Source: Planctomyces sp. SH-PL14
GTDB lineage: Bacteria > Planctomycetota > Planctomycetia > Planctomycetales > Planctomycetaceae
Length of the DNA stretch: 64,000 bases
Assembly: GCF_001610835.1 (NCBI RefSeq)
Contig: NZ_CP011270.1
Span: 2,436,001-2,500,000 of the forward strand
Direction of reading: 5' to 3'
Part shown: in pieces, positions 26,093-34,875 of the stretch
How positions within the stretch are numbered: the stretch's first letter is position 1
Layout of the letters: the number at the start of each line of letters is the position of its first letter
Notes under the pieces: model-generated
The model's database searches: none
The model's input: only the letters and a program-made list of their open reading frames with translations
What the model was told of the DNA's origin: nothing
Made by a program: the position numbers and the translations under genes

Positions 26093-28153
26093 ATGCCCCG
26101 AGGGGAGGGGGACCAGCGGGACGGTCTCTGGGACCGGCTGATTCCAGCGGACGCCTGGGCCGTGGCCGTGCGCGAGGAAATGGCCGCGGCGCCCGAGATC
26201 GATCGCTGGCGGTGGGCCGGGATCTTCGAACTCGCCTTCACCGCGTCCGCCTCGACACCGTCGGCCAAGTGGAAAAAGACCGCCGCCGCGCTCCTTGAAG
26301 AGATCTCGATCTCCCGATTCTCCGAGGCGGTCCAGCGCTGGTTCCCACAGGCGGACCGCCTGCGGCTCGGCGAGGCGGCCGGCGAAATGACGTTTCCGAT
26401 TCCGCAGAACGATACGGCTCTGAAGGGGCTCTGCTGGATCGCCGGATTGATCGATGATCCCGAGATGGCCCGGCTTCTGGGCCGGCTGGCTCTTTCGGCC
26501 TACAAGAAGCTGCCGGGGATCGGGCCGCGGGCCGTGAGCGTCGGGAACGCCGCGGTCTACGCCTTGAGTCAGATGCCGAACGAAGCGGCGGTCGGCCAGC
26601 TCGCGATGCTCAAGATCAAGGTCAAGGCGGGGAACGCGCAGAAAGGGATCGAAAAGGCCCTCGGGACCACGGCGGAACGGCTCGGTGTTCCGCGGGAAGA
26701 GATCGAGGAGATGGGGGTTCCGGGTTACGGGCTCACCGGTGTCGGCCGACTGGAAGAGACCTTCGGCGACGTCACGGCCCGGCTCGAAGTCGACTCCCGC
26801 GGCAAAGGAGAAATCCTCTGGATCAAAGGGAGCGGCAAACCGCAGAAGTCCGTCCCGGCGCAGGTGAAGTCCGACTTCCCCGAGGAGCTGAAGGATCTCA
26901 AAGGAGCAGCCAAGGACATTGAGAAAATGGTCCCAGCCCAGCGGGACCGGATCGACAACCTGTTCCTGCAGCGGAAGGCGTGGCCCTTCTCGATCTGGAA
27001 GGAGCGGTATCTCGACCATCCGGTCGTGGGCCTGATCGCCCGCCGGCTCGTGTGGCGGTTCGCGTTCGGCAAGGAGTCTCGCGACGGCATCTGGCACGAC
27101 GGCCGGATCGTGAACGTCGATGACGAGCCGCTTCCGGGGCTCGATGGGGCGGATGTCGGTCCGGACGTGACCGTCGAACTGTGGCATCCGGTCGGCCGCC
27201 CGCTCGACGACGTTCTCGCCTGGCGGAACTGGCTCGAGCGGCATGAGGTCCGCCAGCCGTTCAAGCAGGCGCACCGCGAGGTGTACCTGCTGACCGACGC
27301 CGAGCGGCGGACGAACACCTACTCCAACCGCTTTGCCGCGCATGTCCTCCGTCAGCACCAGTTTCATGCCCTGTGCGGTGTGCGGAACTGGAAGAACAAG
27401 CTGCGGCTGATGGTCGACGACATCTACGCCCCGCCGACGAAGGACCTGCCGCAGTGGGGGCTGCGGGCGGAGTTCTGGGTCGAGGGGATCGGCGATCAGT
27501 ACGGCCGCGACACGACTGACAGCGGCAGCTTTCTCTACCTCTCGACGGACCAGGTCCGGTTCTACCGGATCAATGCCGACCGGCGCTATGCCCATGCCTT
27601 TGGCGGCGGCTACGAGATTCACGGCGAGGAGCACCCCGCCAACGAACCGCTGCCGCTCGATCTCATCCCGCCGCTTGTCTTCTCCGAGATCCTGCGGGAC
27701 GTCGACCTGTTCGTGGGGGTCTGCAGCGTCGGGAACGATCCGACGTGGGCGGACGGCGGGCCCGAGGGGACGTATGCCAACTACTGGACGAACTTTTCCT
27801 TCGGCGATCTGACCGCCTCGGCGACGACGCGGAAGGAAGTCCTGCAGCGGCTCATCCCGCGGCTGAAGATCGCCTCCCGCTGCTCCTTCGACGAGAAGTT
27901 CCTCAAGGTCCGGGGGGACCTGCGGACGTACAAGATCCATCTCGGGAGCGGCAACATCCTGATGGAGCCGAACGACCAGTACCTGTGCATCGTCCCCGAC
28001 GGCCGGATGGAGAAGACGGCGGGGAACGACGGCATGTTCCTCCCCTTCGAGGGAGACCGGACGCTGTCGATCATCCTCAGCAAGGCCCTCCTCCTGGCGG
28101 CGGACACGAAGATCACCGACACGACGATCACCCGGCAGATCCAGCTCGCATGA
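26093..28153 (+). CDS. DUF4132 family protein (MolR-like)
   Basis: 686 residues from ATG 26093. Middle and C-terminal regions match DUF4132: FKQAHREVYLLTDAERRTNT followed by YSNRFAAHVLRQHQFHALC, LVFSEILRDVDLFVGVCSVGNDP, and a terminal domain with RTYKIHLGSGNILMEPNDQY, the region also called DUF7737. The N-terminal 250 residues are helical, with repeat-like segments. In enterobacteria the related MolR/YehI has an extra WGR domain and is encoded with MoxR, VWA and SWIM genes; none of these is present here. Instead it is flanked by the 137-aa protein (1 bp gap) and by ComF (4-bp ATGA overlap). Function unknown. Confidence 0.88.
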   Translation: MPRGEGDQRDGLWDRLIPADAWAVAVREEMAAAPEIDRWRWAGIFELAFTASASTPSAKWKKTAAALLEEISISRFSEAVQRWFPQADRLRLGEAAGEMTFPIPQNDTALKGLCWIAGLIDDPEMARLLGRLALSAYKKLPGIGPRAVSVGNAAVYALSQMPNEAAVGQLAMLKIKVKAGNAQKGIEKALGTTAERLGVPREEIEEMGVPGYGLTGVGRLEETFGDVTARLEVDSRGKGEILWIKGSGKPQKSVPAQVKSDFPEELKDLKGAAKDIEKMVPAQRDRIDNLFLQRKAWPFSIWKERYLDHPVVGLIARRLVWRFAFGKESRDGIWHDGRIVNVDDEPLPGLDGADVGPDVTVELWHPVGRPLDDVLAWRNWLERHEVRQPFKQAHREVYLLTDAERRTNTYSNRFAAHVLRQHQFHALCGVRNWKNKLRLMVDDIYAPPTKDLPQWGLRAEFWVEGIGDQYGRDTTDSGSFLYLSTDQVRFYRINADRRYAHAFGGGYEIHGEEHPANEPLPLDLIPPLVFSEILRDVDLFVGVCSVGNDPTWADGGPEGTYANYWTNFSFGDLTASATTRKEVLQRLIPRLKIASRCSFDEKFLKVRGDLRTYKIHLGSGNILMEPNDQYLCIVPDGRMEKTAGNDGMFLPFEGDRTLSIILSKALLLAADTKITDTTITRQIQLA

Positions 28154-29001
28154 CGACCCCCGATTCCGCATCGCCCGGTCTGTCGAACGCCTGGTCGCGC
28201 GTCGCGGGCGGGCTGCGTTATTACGGAGCGAAGCTCGCCGCCGGGGCGCGATGGGCGGCTGAGGCGGGAGTCGACACGCTCTATCCCCACACCTGCGCGG
28301 CCTGCGAGACGGAGCTGCCGGACGGCCGGTCCGCGCGACTGCTATGCGACGGCTGCCGTTCGCGACTCGTTCGCCTCGATCAAGCCTGGTGTCCCCGCTG
28401 CGCGGCGCCGGCCGGACCCTATGCCGCCTCGGAGACCGGCTGCCGGGAGTGTCTCAACGAAGCGTTTCCGTTCGAGTCGGCGGTGACGCTCGGCGGCTAT
28501 CGGGAGCAGGCGGGGCCGGCCGATGGCCACGGCTCTCTCCTGCGATCGCTCATCCTGCAGGCCAAGGCGAGCGGCGGACCGCGGCTGACGGAAGCCCTGA
28601 CGCAGGAACTGCTCGAGGTGCGTCGTGGCTGGTTTCAGAACCTCGCTCCTGATGCAGTTGTTCCCGTCCCCCACTTCTGGGCGCAGCGGCTGGTCCGCGG
28701 GGATCTGACCCCGCAGACGATCGGGGCGGTCCTGGCCCGGCAGCTTCGGCGGCCGCTCCAGCATGACGCCGTCCGCAAGACCCGCTGGACCAGGCGGCAG
28801 ACTCGATTGCCGGGGTCGACGCGGCGGGTCAACCTGCGAAGCGCCTTTGCCTGGACCGGCCGCCCCGTCGCCGGACTGCGGCTGCTCCTCGTCGACGATG
28901 TCATGACGACCGGCGCGACGGTAAAGGGAGTCGCGAAGGTTCTGTTGGAGGCGGGCGCGAAAGAGGTTCACGTCGCCGTGCTGGCGCGGTCCACGGGCTG
29001 A
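28150..29001 (+). CDS. comF: ComF-type phosphoribosyltransferase
   Basis: 283 residues from ATG 28150, overlapping the DUF4132 stop by 4 bp (ATGA). The N-terminal zinc finger has CAACE, CDGC and CPRC...CREC cysteine pairs (about 48-98). The phosphoribosyltransferase domain follows with AVVPVPHFWAQRLVRG and the PRPP loop LLLVDDVMTTGATVKG (about 252-267). ComF proteins are needed for late steps of DNA uptake in naturally competent bacteria, though many carriers are not known to be competent. The coupling to DUF4132 is unusual and may mean a different role here. Confidence 0.9.
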   Translation: MTTPDSASPGLSNAWSRVAGGLRYYGAKLAAGARWAAEAGVDTLYPHTCAACETELPDGRSARLLCDGCRSRLVRLDQAWCPRCAAPAGPYAASETGCRECLNEAFPFESAVTLGGYREQAGPADGHGSLLRSLILQAKASGGPRLTEALTQELLEVRRGWFQNLAPDAVVPVPHFWAQRLVRGDLTPQTIGAVLARQLRRPLQHDAVRKTRWTRRQTRLPGSTRRVNLRSAFAWTGRPVAGLRLLLVDDVMTTGATVKGVAKVLLEAGAKEVHVAVLARSTG

Positions 29002-29017
29002 GCGGTCCGTCCGGGGC

Positions 29018-29103
29018 TAGGTTCTGTCTGGAAACGCTCACCAGCCCGATGCGCCAGCGAGGGACGACGCGTGAATTCCCTCGCTGGCGCTTCGGGCTAG
29101 TGT
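29018..29103 (-). repeat. Palindromic repeat, family 2, copy B
   Basis: Inverted relative to copy A at 13065. The 22-bp stem runs from 29043 to 29098 with one mismatch and the loop CGACGCGTGAAT is the near complement of copy A's loop. Position 13 of the stem is C-G here and G-C in copy A, a paired change. It lies in the short gap between convergent comF and truD. Confidence 0.85.
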
Positions 29104-29140
29104 GGACGGAACGCCTCCGAAATCCGCTTTCATACAGGCC

Positions 29141-30325
29141 CTAAGTTTCCTCTTCGAGCCCCACCGCCCCTTCGGTGATCCGCTTCACGAGGATCGTGGC
29201 GTACGAACCGCGGGGGAGGCGGAACGACAGGGAGAGCTTCCGCCGGCCGGCGTAGAGCTCGTCGTCGCCGGAGGAGTGGGTCATCCCCTGGAAGTCGATA
29301 AAGGCCTTGCGATCGCCCTTCGAGAAGAAGCTGTCGCGGTGGTGCTTGACCTTGATCTGTTCCAGCGTGAGCCCCATGTCCATCAGCACGTCGCGGATCT
29401 CGTCCGCCTGCGGGTGGCCGTCGAGGCGGGTGCGGCCGGAGGGGAGCGGGATCAGCATCTCGCGGAACTCCTGCCGCTGCTCGTCCGTCAGGCGGGGGAA
29501 GGCGAGAGGGCCGGTCACGAGGCGGACTTCCGCGATCTGCTCGGCCGGGCAGCGGCGGCGGATGAGGCGGTTGAGGACCTGGTTCCAGAGGTCGCTCTGA
29601 AAGGCGGAGAGATAGAGGCTCCGCAGGTCGGCCCGCACGCAGCCCCAGGCTCCGCGAAAATCGCCCGGGCGGTCGGCCAGGAACGTGATGATGCTGCGGC
29701 GGTGGGACTTTTCGAGACGGGCTTTGCACTCGGGCCACTGGCCCCAGTGGTCGCGGAGGATCTGCTTCTGTTTCTTCTCGCCGCTGCGGTCGAGGGGGTG
29801 GGGTTCCGCGAGGGCGAGCCAGAGGCAGCGTTCGTAGTTCTCTTCGATCCAGGCGCGGCCGATGAATTCGCCGTCCTGCGAGACGGAGCCGAACCGCTGG
29901 TCGTCGAAGTAGTTCGGCAGGCCGTCCGCGGCGACGTTCTGGAGAGCGGCGGTCGCGGTTGCGAGTTCGGCGTCGCTCATGTCCCGCATCACGAGGCTGA
30001 ACTGGTTCTCGGTGATGTCGATCGGCTTGTAGGGGCGGATCGCCTGTCCGAGGTAGCGGAGGGAGAGGTTGGTCTGGATCAGTTCCCGTTTGGGTCCGCG
30101 GAAGACGGTGAGGAACTGGCTGGTCAGAGCGTGGCGGTCTTTGAGGCCGCCGTAGCTCAGGCGTTGGCGGTCGAGTTTCCAGCGGCGTGCGATGGCGTCG
30201 ATGGCATCTGGTGTTGTGAGTCCGCGTTTGGACATGCGGTAGACGGCGAAGTTCCCTTCCTGGCCGATGGGGAAATCGGTCAGTTCATCGACCTGGAAGT
30301 CTTCGGGGGTGCACTTCAGTTTCAT
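29141..30325 (-). CDS. truD: tRNA pseudouridine(13) synthase TruD
   Basis: 394 residues from ATG 30325. The catalytic motif YGGLKDRHA carries the nucleophile Asp63, and NYFDDQRFGS is the second typical TruD element. A large insertion domain follows (RSLYLSAFQSDLWNQVLN), then the return to the catalytic core with GLTLEQIKVKHHRDSFF. Length and layout agree with bacterial TruD. It converts uridine 13 of certain tRNAs to pseudouridine. A dispersed element sits 67 bp upstream of the start, between truD and the divergent cyclophilin gene. Confidence 0.93.
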   Translation of the reverse strand: MKLKCTPEDFQVDELTDFPIGQEGNFAVYRMSKRGLTTPDAIDAIARRWKLDRQRLSYGGLKDRHALTSQFLTVFRGPKRELIQTNLSLRYLGQAIRPYKPIDITENQFSLVMRDMSDAELATATAALQNVAADGLPNYFDDQRFGSVSQDGEFIGRAWIEENYERCLWLALAEPHPLDRSGEKKQKQILRDHWGQWPECKARLEKSHRRSIITFLADRPGDFRGAWGCVRADLRSLYLSAFQSDLWNQVLNRLIRRRCPAEQIAEVRLVTGPLAFPRLTDEQRQEFREMLIPLPSGRTRLDGHPQADEIRDVLMDMGLTLEQIKVKHHRDSFFSKGDRKAFIDFQGMTHSSGDDELYAGRRKLSLSFRLPRGSYATILVKRITEGAVGLEEET

Positions 30326-30391
30326 GCGGTTCTCGTGGGAAACCGGAAGTTTAGTGGTTCGAGGGGCGAGGAGAGAGCGTCCCCTGTTCAT

Positions 30392-30720
30392 CGGGTCCAG
30401 GGGTACCCTGGTCAGGGAGTGCAGAGGGGAGAATCCCCTTTGCCCGCCGGAGGCCTGGCCGTCGAGAGATGTCTGAAGGAGATCGTGTCCAAGCGCGGAC
30501 ACCGTGTCATGTGCCCCCTCACCAACCCGCGGGGACTGCAAAGCAAGCGGTTGTCGATTGAAGGAGTCCTCAACGCCGGCCCCAAAAGGGGACGCCCGTT
30601 GTGTGCCACGGTTCCTCACAGGAGTGCCTCCGGCGGCAAGGGGGTAGGACCCCCTTGACCCCCGGCGGCCGTGGCACATTGGGTTTGAGCGGGCATCGCC
30701 GTGCCGGCCAGAACGAGGTT
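30392..30720 (+). repeat. Dispersed structured element, full copy 8
   Basis: Full copy between divergent genes. The central hairpin is GGGGA, loop GAA, TCCCC here, against GGGGC, AAC, GCCCC in most copies: the closing C-G pair is replaced by A-T and the loop changes too, with pairing kept. The other hairpin is CAAGGGGGT, loop AGG, ACCCCCTTG. Confidence 0.9.
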
Positions 30721-30852
30721 CGAGCGGAACGTCCGCTCCCCGCCGCGCTTCTCGTTTCCCCGGCCCGCACCTAAACTTGATCGATTCCGCCTGATGCGTC
30801 GTGGCCAACCGCGCCACGGAGGCGGCAACGACGGATTCGTCAGGAGCGAGAG

Positions 30853-32019
30853 ATGGTGTTTCGTGCAATGGCCTGGGCCACCGTGATGGCCCTCGGACTG
30901 GCGACCATGCCGACGGTCGGACAGGCTCAGGGAGCCAGGCCGAAGATCAACGGAGCAAATCCGGCCGCAGAGCCCGAAGTCAAGCTGGACAGCAAGACCG
31001 ACTGGCCTCCCATGCACGCCAAGTTCAAGAAGAACCGCGAAAAACTCGAACAGATGCAGAAGGAGTTCGAGACCGCGGACGCAAAGAAACAGCTGGAAAT
31101 CCAGCAGCAGGCGGGCGGACTGATCCAGGAAATCAACGCCGTCTACCCGGCCCTCCGCCAGATGGCGCCGGAGGTCTTCAAGGCCGATCCGACCAACGTC
31201 GACGCTGCCGAGATCTGCCTCGAAATCGACTTCCAGAAGAACCGCTACGCCGACGCCGTCAAGGCGGCCGACCTGATCCTGACCCGGGACCCGACGAACC
31301 AGCTCGCGCTGAACCTCGGAGCGGTCTCCCACTTCGCCACGCACGACTTCGCCGGCGCCAAGGCGCTCTTCGAGAAGGCGCAGGCCGCCAACGTCCTGAT
31401 CGGCCAACTCGCCCAGTATGCCGAGAACTGCGAGCCCTACGCCGCCTACTGGGCCAAGGAAGCGAAGATCCGCGAGAAGGAAGACGCCGCCCAGGGAGAC
31501 GAGCAGCTTCCGATCGTCGAGTTCGAGACGACCAAGGGGAAGGTCGCCTTCCTCCTCCTGGAGAACGAAGCCCCCAACACCGTGGCCAACTTCGTCAGCC
31601 TCGTCGAGAAGAAGTACTACGACGGCCTCCAGTTCCACCGCGTCATCCCGCAGTTCATGGCCCAGGGGGGCTGCCCGAACAGCCGTCCCGGCAGCACCGA
31701 GCCGCCGGGAACCGGCGGGCCGGGCTACAACATCAAGTGCGAGTGCTACCAGCCGAACGCCCGCATGCACTTCATGGGAAGCCTGAGCATGGCCCACGCC
31801 GGCAAGGACACCGGCGGGTCGCAGTTCTTCATCACGCACCTGCCGACCGCCCACCTCAACCCGAACCCCGCCGCCCAGCGGGGGCACACGGTCTTCGGCC
31901 GCGTGATCGAAGGACAGGACGTCGTCGCCTCGATCGAGAAGGGGGACACGATCACCTCCGCCAAGGTCGTCCGGAAGCGGAACCACGAGTACAAGCCGGA
32001 AACGCAGCCGGAGCGGTAG
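30853..32019 (+). CDS. Secreted peptidyl-prolyl isomerase (cyclophilin) with N-terminal helical repeat domain
   Basis: 388 residues from ATG 30853. A signal peptide (about 1-26, cleavage after VGQAQ) is followed by a charged coiled region (about 48-90) and a TPR-like part (about 100-195, [21 protein letters not shown] and [20 protein letters not shown]). Residues about 210-380 are a cyclophilin domain: [36 protein letters not shown] with the catalytic [20 protein letters not shown] and [11 protein letters not shown]. It would speed Pro isomerisation in exported proteins. A hairpin terminator follows the gene. Confidence 0.92.
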   Translation: MVFRAMAWATVMALGLATMPTVGQAQGARPKINGANPAAEPEVKLDSKTDWPPMHAKFKKNREKLEQMQKEFETADAKKQLEIQQQAGGLIQEINAVYPALRQMAPEVFKADPTNVDAAEICLEIDFQKNRYADAVKAADLILTRDPTNQLALNLGAVSHFATHDFAGAKALFEKAQAANVLIGQLAQYAENCEPYAAYWAKEAKIREKEDAAQGDEQLPIVEFETTKGKVAFLLLENEAPNTVANFVSLVEKKYYDGLQFHRVIPQFMAQGGCPNSRPGSTEPPGTGGPGYNIKCECYQPNARMHFMGSLSMAHAGKDTGGSQFFITHLPTAHLNPNPAAQRGHTVFGRVIEGQDVVASIEKGDTITSAKVVRKRNHEYKPETQPER

Positions 32020-32067
32020 TCCCCCCTCCCCCCGGGACCGCCTCCTCTTCTTTCCGTGACCTCATCC

Positions 32068-32103
32068 CGGCACCGGCCCTTGTGAAAAGGCCGGTGCCGT
32101 TTT
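32068..32103 (+). terminator. Rho-independent terminator after the cyclophilin gene
   Basis: Stem CGGCACCGGCC (32068-32078) pairs perfectly with GGCCGGTGCCG (32089-32099), followed by TTTT. It separates the cyclophilin gene from the amidohydrolase 20 bp downstream. Confidence 0.88.
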
Positions 32104-32124
32104 CGTCTCCCGCGCGAGGTTCCT

Positions 32125-33357
32125 TTGGACGCTCCCGGCGATTCCGCGACGACGCACTACCGGGTCCGCTGGCTCTTTCCGAGCGATGCCGATCCGTTCG
32201 CCGACGCCACGCTGGAAGTCCAGGACGGGCGGATCGCGGGGTGGTCGGGCCGGCCGCATCCCGCGGCGATCGACCTCGGGAACGTCGCGGTCATCCCGGG
32301 CCTGGTGAACGCCCACACGCATCTGGAGTTCAGTCACCTGGCGCAGCCGATCCCCGCGGGGAACTCGTTCGCCGAGTGGATCGGCGCGGTGATCCAGGAG
32401 CGGAGGACCCGCACCGCGACCGGCGGGGAATCGCTGCAGGCGGGGCTCGATGAGCTGCGCCGGTGCGGGACGGTCGCCGCCGGGGAGATCGCCACGCGCT
32501 CCTGGCCGCGCGACGCCTCGGTCGAGCGCGGCGCCGCGCTGACGGTCTTCCGGGAGGTGCTCGGCCTCAGCCCCGACGCGGTCCCGCTCCGTCTGGCGGA
32601 ACTGCAGGAGCATCTCGATGCGGGGGAGACGGGCGACGGTCTCCGCCGCGGCATCAGCCCGCATGCCCCCTACAGCGTTCATCCGGATCTCTTCCACGGG
32701 GCGGTCGCGCTCGCTCGCGAGCGGGATGTGCCCGTGGCGATGCACCTCGCCGAGACGCGGGAGGAACTCGAACTGCTGCGGTCCGGTTCGGGGCCGCTCG
32801 TGGAGCTGTTCACGCGGATGGGGATCTGGCGTCCGGAAGTCGTTCCTCGCGGGACCCGGATCCTCGACTCCCTGCGCGGCCTCGCCGAGGTGGGGCACGC
32901 CCTCGTCGTTCACGGCAACTACCTCGATGACGACGAGATCGCCTTCCTGGCGGACCGGCCGAACATGACGGTCGTCTACTGTCCCCGGACGCACCGCCAC
33001 TTCGGGCACGCTCGGCACCCTCTTTCGCGTCTGCGGGAGCGGGGGATCCGCGTTGCTCTCGGAACGGACAGCCGGGCCTCGTCTCCGTCGCTCGATCTGT
33101 GGGACGACGTGACGCTCGTGCGGGAGCTCTTTCCCGAGGTCTCCCCCCCCTCCCTTCTGCGGATGGCGACCGCCGACGGAGCCGCGGCGCTGGGGAGCGA
33201 CGCCGCTGCGGAGGTGGGCCTGCGAATCGCGACGCCGGTCACGGGGCTGAGCGTGGTAGAACTCGCCGACGGTTCCGCGAGCGACCCCTGGAAGGCGCTC
33301 TTCGCCGGCGGGACGCGGTCGCGCCCGTTTCCCGCGGGGCGTTCCGTCAGTCCCTAG
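32125..33357 (+). CDS. Amidohydrolase family protein (Mta/SAH or aminofutalosine deaminase type)
   Basis: 410 residues from TTG 32125 with GCGAGG upstream. The family metal motif is NAHTHLEFSH (His64, His66); others are PHAPYSV, VAMHLAETREE, VVHGNYLDDDEI and LGTDSRASS with the late Asp. This set matches the chlorohydrolase/deaminase branch (TrzN/MtaD and aminodeoxyfutalosine deaminase). A role in the futalosine route to menaquinone is a reasonable guess but no mqn gene is nearby to support it. The last codons overlap the end of the convergent substrate-binding gene by 11 bp. Confidence 0.85.
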   Translation: MDAPGDSATTHYRVRWLFPSDADPFADATLEVQDGRIAGWSGRPHPAAIDLGNVAVIPGLVNAHTHLEFSHLAQPIPAGNSFAEWIGAVIQERRTRTATGGESLQAGLDELRRCGTVAAGEIATRSWPRDASVERGAALTVFREVLGLSPDAVPLRLAELQEHLDAGETGDGLRRGISPHAPYSVHPDLFHGAVALARERDVPVAMHLAETREELELLRSGSGPLVELFTRMGIWRPEVVPRGTRILDSLRGLAEVGHALVVHGNYLDDDEIAFLADRPNMTVVYCPRTHRHFGHARHPLSRLRERGIRVALGTDSRASSPSLDLWDDVTLVRELFPEVSPPSLLRMATADGAAALGSDAAAEVGLRIATPVTGLSVVELADGSASDPWKALFAGGTRSRPFPAGRSVSP

Positions 33358-34390
33358 AGGGGGCTTCCGCCGGCTCTGGACGATCCTTGCCGAGAGAGTG
33401 GATTCCGGCGGCGGTGAGCGCTGCGACCGGCAACGGCGGCTCCGGTTCGTCCCAGAGCGGACGGACGTCTTCGGGCACGTCCATGGCGTGAATCCTTCCG
33501 ACCGGGACATCGCCCAAGCCTGCCTTCACCAGCCGCACCTCGATCACCTCGGAGAGCAGGAAGGCGGCGAACCGCTGCGCCAGCTCCGGCCGGTCCGTCT
33601 GCCTGTGGATCGCAACGACATTCGGAATCGCGACCGGACGTCCGCCGTCGAGGTAGGACGCGACGAAGCCGCGAGGGCCGGTCCCCGATCGTTCCGCGAC
33701 GACGTTCGTGAAGGTCAGGAGCAGGGGCGTTCCGGCGAGATCGGAATCGGGAATCCCGGAGACCGACTTCATCGAGACCTTGGCCCCCCGGCTGCCCCAG
33801 TCCCGCAGTCGCTCGCCGAGGACGTCCGGTCCTCCGCTGGCCGCTTCGATCACCCAGGCGGCAAACCGCGGCGACCCGCCGTCGATCACGATCGACACTC
33901 CGCTCAGGTCCTCTCCCGCATGGATCGCCTCGACCTGCTTCCGGATCGTCTCAGGATCTCCCTTGGGGGACCACCAGACCTGACGCACGCCGGCGAACGC
34001 CGCCCATGTCTGCTGCGGACCGCGGAACGCCTCCGGGATGCGGGACAGGGCGGCGGGGGCGAGCGGCACGAGCTCTCCGACCGCCGCCAGCCGAACCGCG
34101 TCCAGCGGCGAGGTGTCCCACAGGACGTCGCACCGCGGCGGCGTGCCGCGGGCGATCCGATTCGCGATCCAGCCCTCCGTCGGGAGCGGATCGGTCACGA
34201 CGAGGCACCGGACGCCGCTCCGCTGCTCGAATTCCGCCGCGAAGGCATTTGCGACCGGCGACTCCCGGCTGCAGAAGACGACGAGGGCGTCCGGCTCATT
34301 GCGGCGCGTGAGGCTCCAGCCTGCCAGCAGGGTCGCGGTCAGGACGATCGCCATGGAGAGCAGCTGGCGGGGAATCGATCGATAGGACAT
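33347..34390 (-). CDS. Iron(III)-type ABC transporter substrate-binding protein
   Basis: 347 residues from ATG 34390. A hydrophobic N-terminal segment (about 9-26, LLSMAIVLTATLLAGWS) acts as signal or anchor and no lipobox cysteine is present. The rest follows bacterial type 2 binding proteins of the iron/2-aminoethylphosphonate class: ALVVFCSRESPVANAFAAEFEQ, CDVLWDTSPLDAVRL and later FVASYLDGGRPVAIPNVVAIH. It probably binds a metal or small anion in the periplasm. No permease or ATPase gene is next to it, so the transporter is either elsewhere or the protein has another role. The 3' end overlaps the amidohydrolase gene by 11 bp. Confidence 0.82.
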   Translation of the reverse strand: MSYRSIPRQLLSMAIVLTATLLAGWSLTRRNEPDALVVFCSRESPVANAFAAEFEQRSGVRCLVVTDPLPTEGWIANRIARGTPPRCDVLWDTSPLDAVRLAAVGELVPLAPAALSRIPEAFRGPQQTWAAFAGVRQVWWSPKGDPETIRKQVEAIHAGEDLSGVSIVIDGGSPRFAAWVIEAASGGPDVLGERLRDWGSRGAKVSMKSVSGIPDSDLAGTPLLLTFTNVVAERSGTGPRGFVASYLDGGRPVAIPNVVAIHRQTDRPELAQRFAAFLLSEVIEVRLVKAGLGDVPVGRIHAMDVPEDVRPLWDEPEPPLPVAALTAAGIHSLGKDRPEPAEAPSRD

Positions 34391-34556
34391 CCGGAGAAAC
34401 GAAGCTCCCAGGTTCGACGTGGCGATGACGGATGGACAAGCTGCCGGCGGCCGTGGTGCCGGGTCCGGCCTGAAGGGGAGGAGGCAGCGGGACGAGGGGG
34501 AGGGGAGGGACGGTGTGACGTGGCAGTGTGGCGCGCCACTGCGGCGCGACGCCGCC

Positions 34557-34586
34557 TTGTTCCGTTGCTGGGCAACACCTAAACTT
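34557..34586 (+). promoter_or_regulatory. Candidate promoter of tRNA-Gln
   Basis: TTGTTT at 34557-34562 and TAAACT at 34581-34586 are separated by 18 bp and placed so that transcription would start a few bases before the tRNA at 34598. Inference from consensus only. Confidence 0.35.
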
Positions 34587-34597
34587 CGCCGCGCATT

Positions 34598-34669
34598 ACC
34601 CGATAGTGTAACGGTTAGCACTAGAGATTTTGATTCTCTCAGTCGAGGTTCGAATCCTCGTCGGGTAAT
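34598..34669 (+). tRNA. tRNA-Gln (anticodon TTG)
   Basis: Acceptor stem TACCCGA/TCGGGTA with discriminator A34669, anticodon stem AGAGA/TCTCT with loop TTTTGAT giving anticodon TTG, and T-arm CGAGG, loop TTCGAAT, CCTCG. CCA is not encoded. The first pair is U-A rather than G-C, a common trait of tRNA-Gln. Confidence 0.96.
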
Positions 34670-34875
34670 TTTCTGTGGCGGGCCGGCGGCCCGCCGAGCG
34701 GGCGACTCGCAAATGAAGTGCCTGGGAGCACGATCCGGGATCGCGATTGGAACGAGCGCCGTGATGCCTCCGGCTTGAGGCCGTCCGGATCCGAGTTCCG
34801 GAATCCTCTTTCGTTCCTCTTCCCTCCTGCCGCGGCGGTTGAAATCATCCGCTCGAACATTGGCTGGAGAGACGA

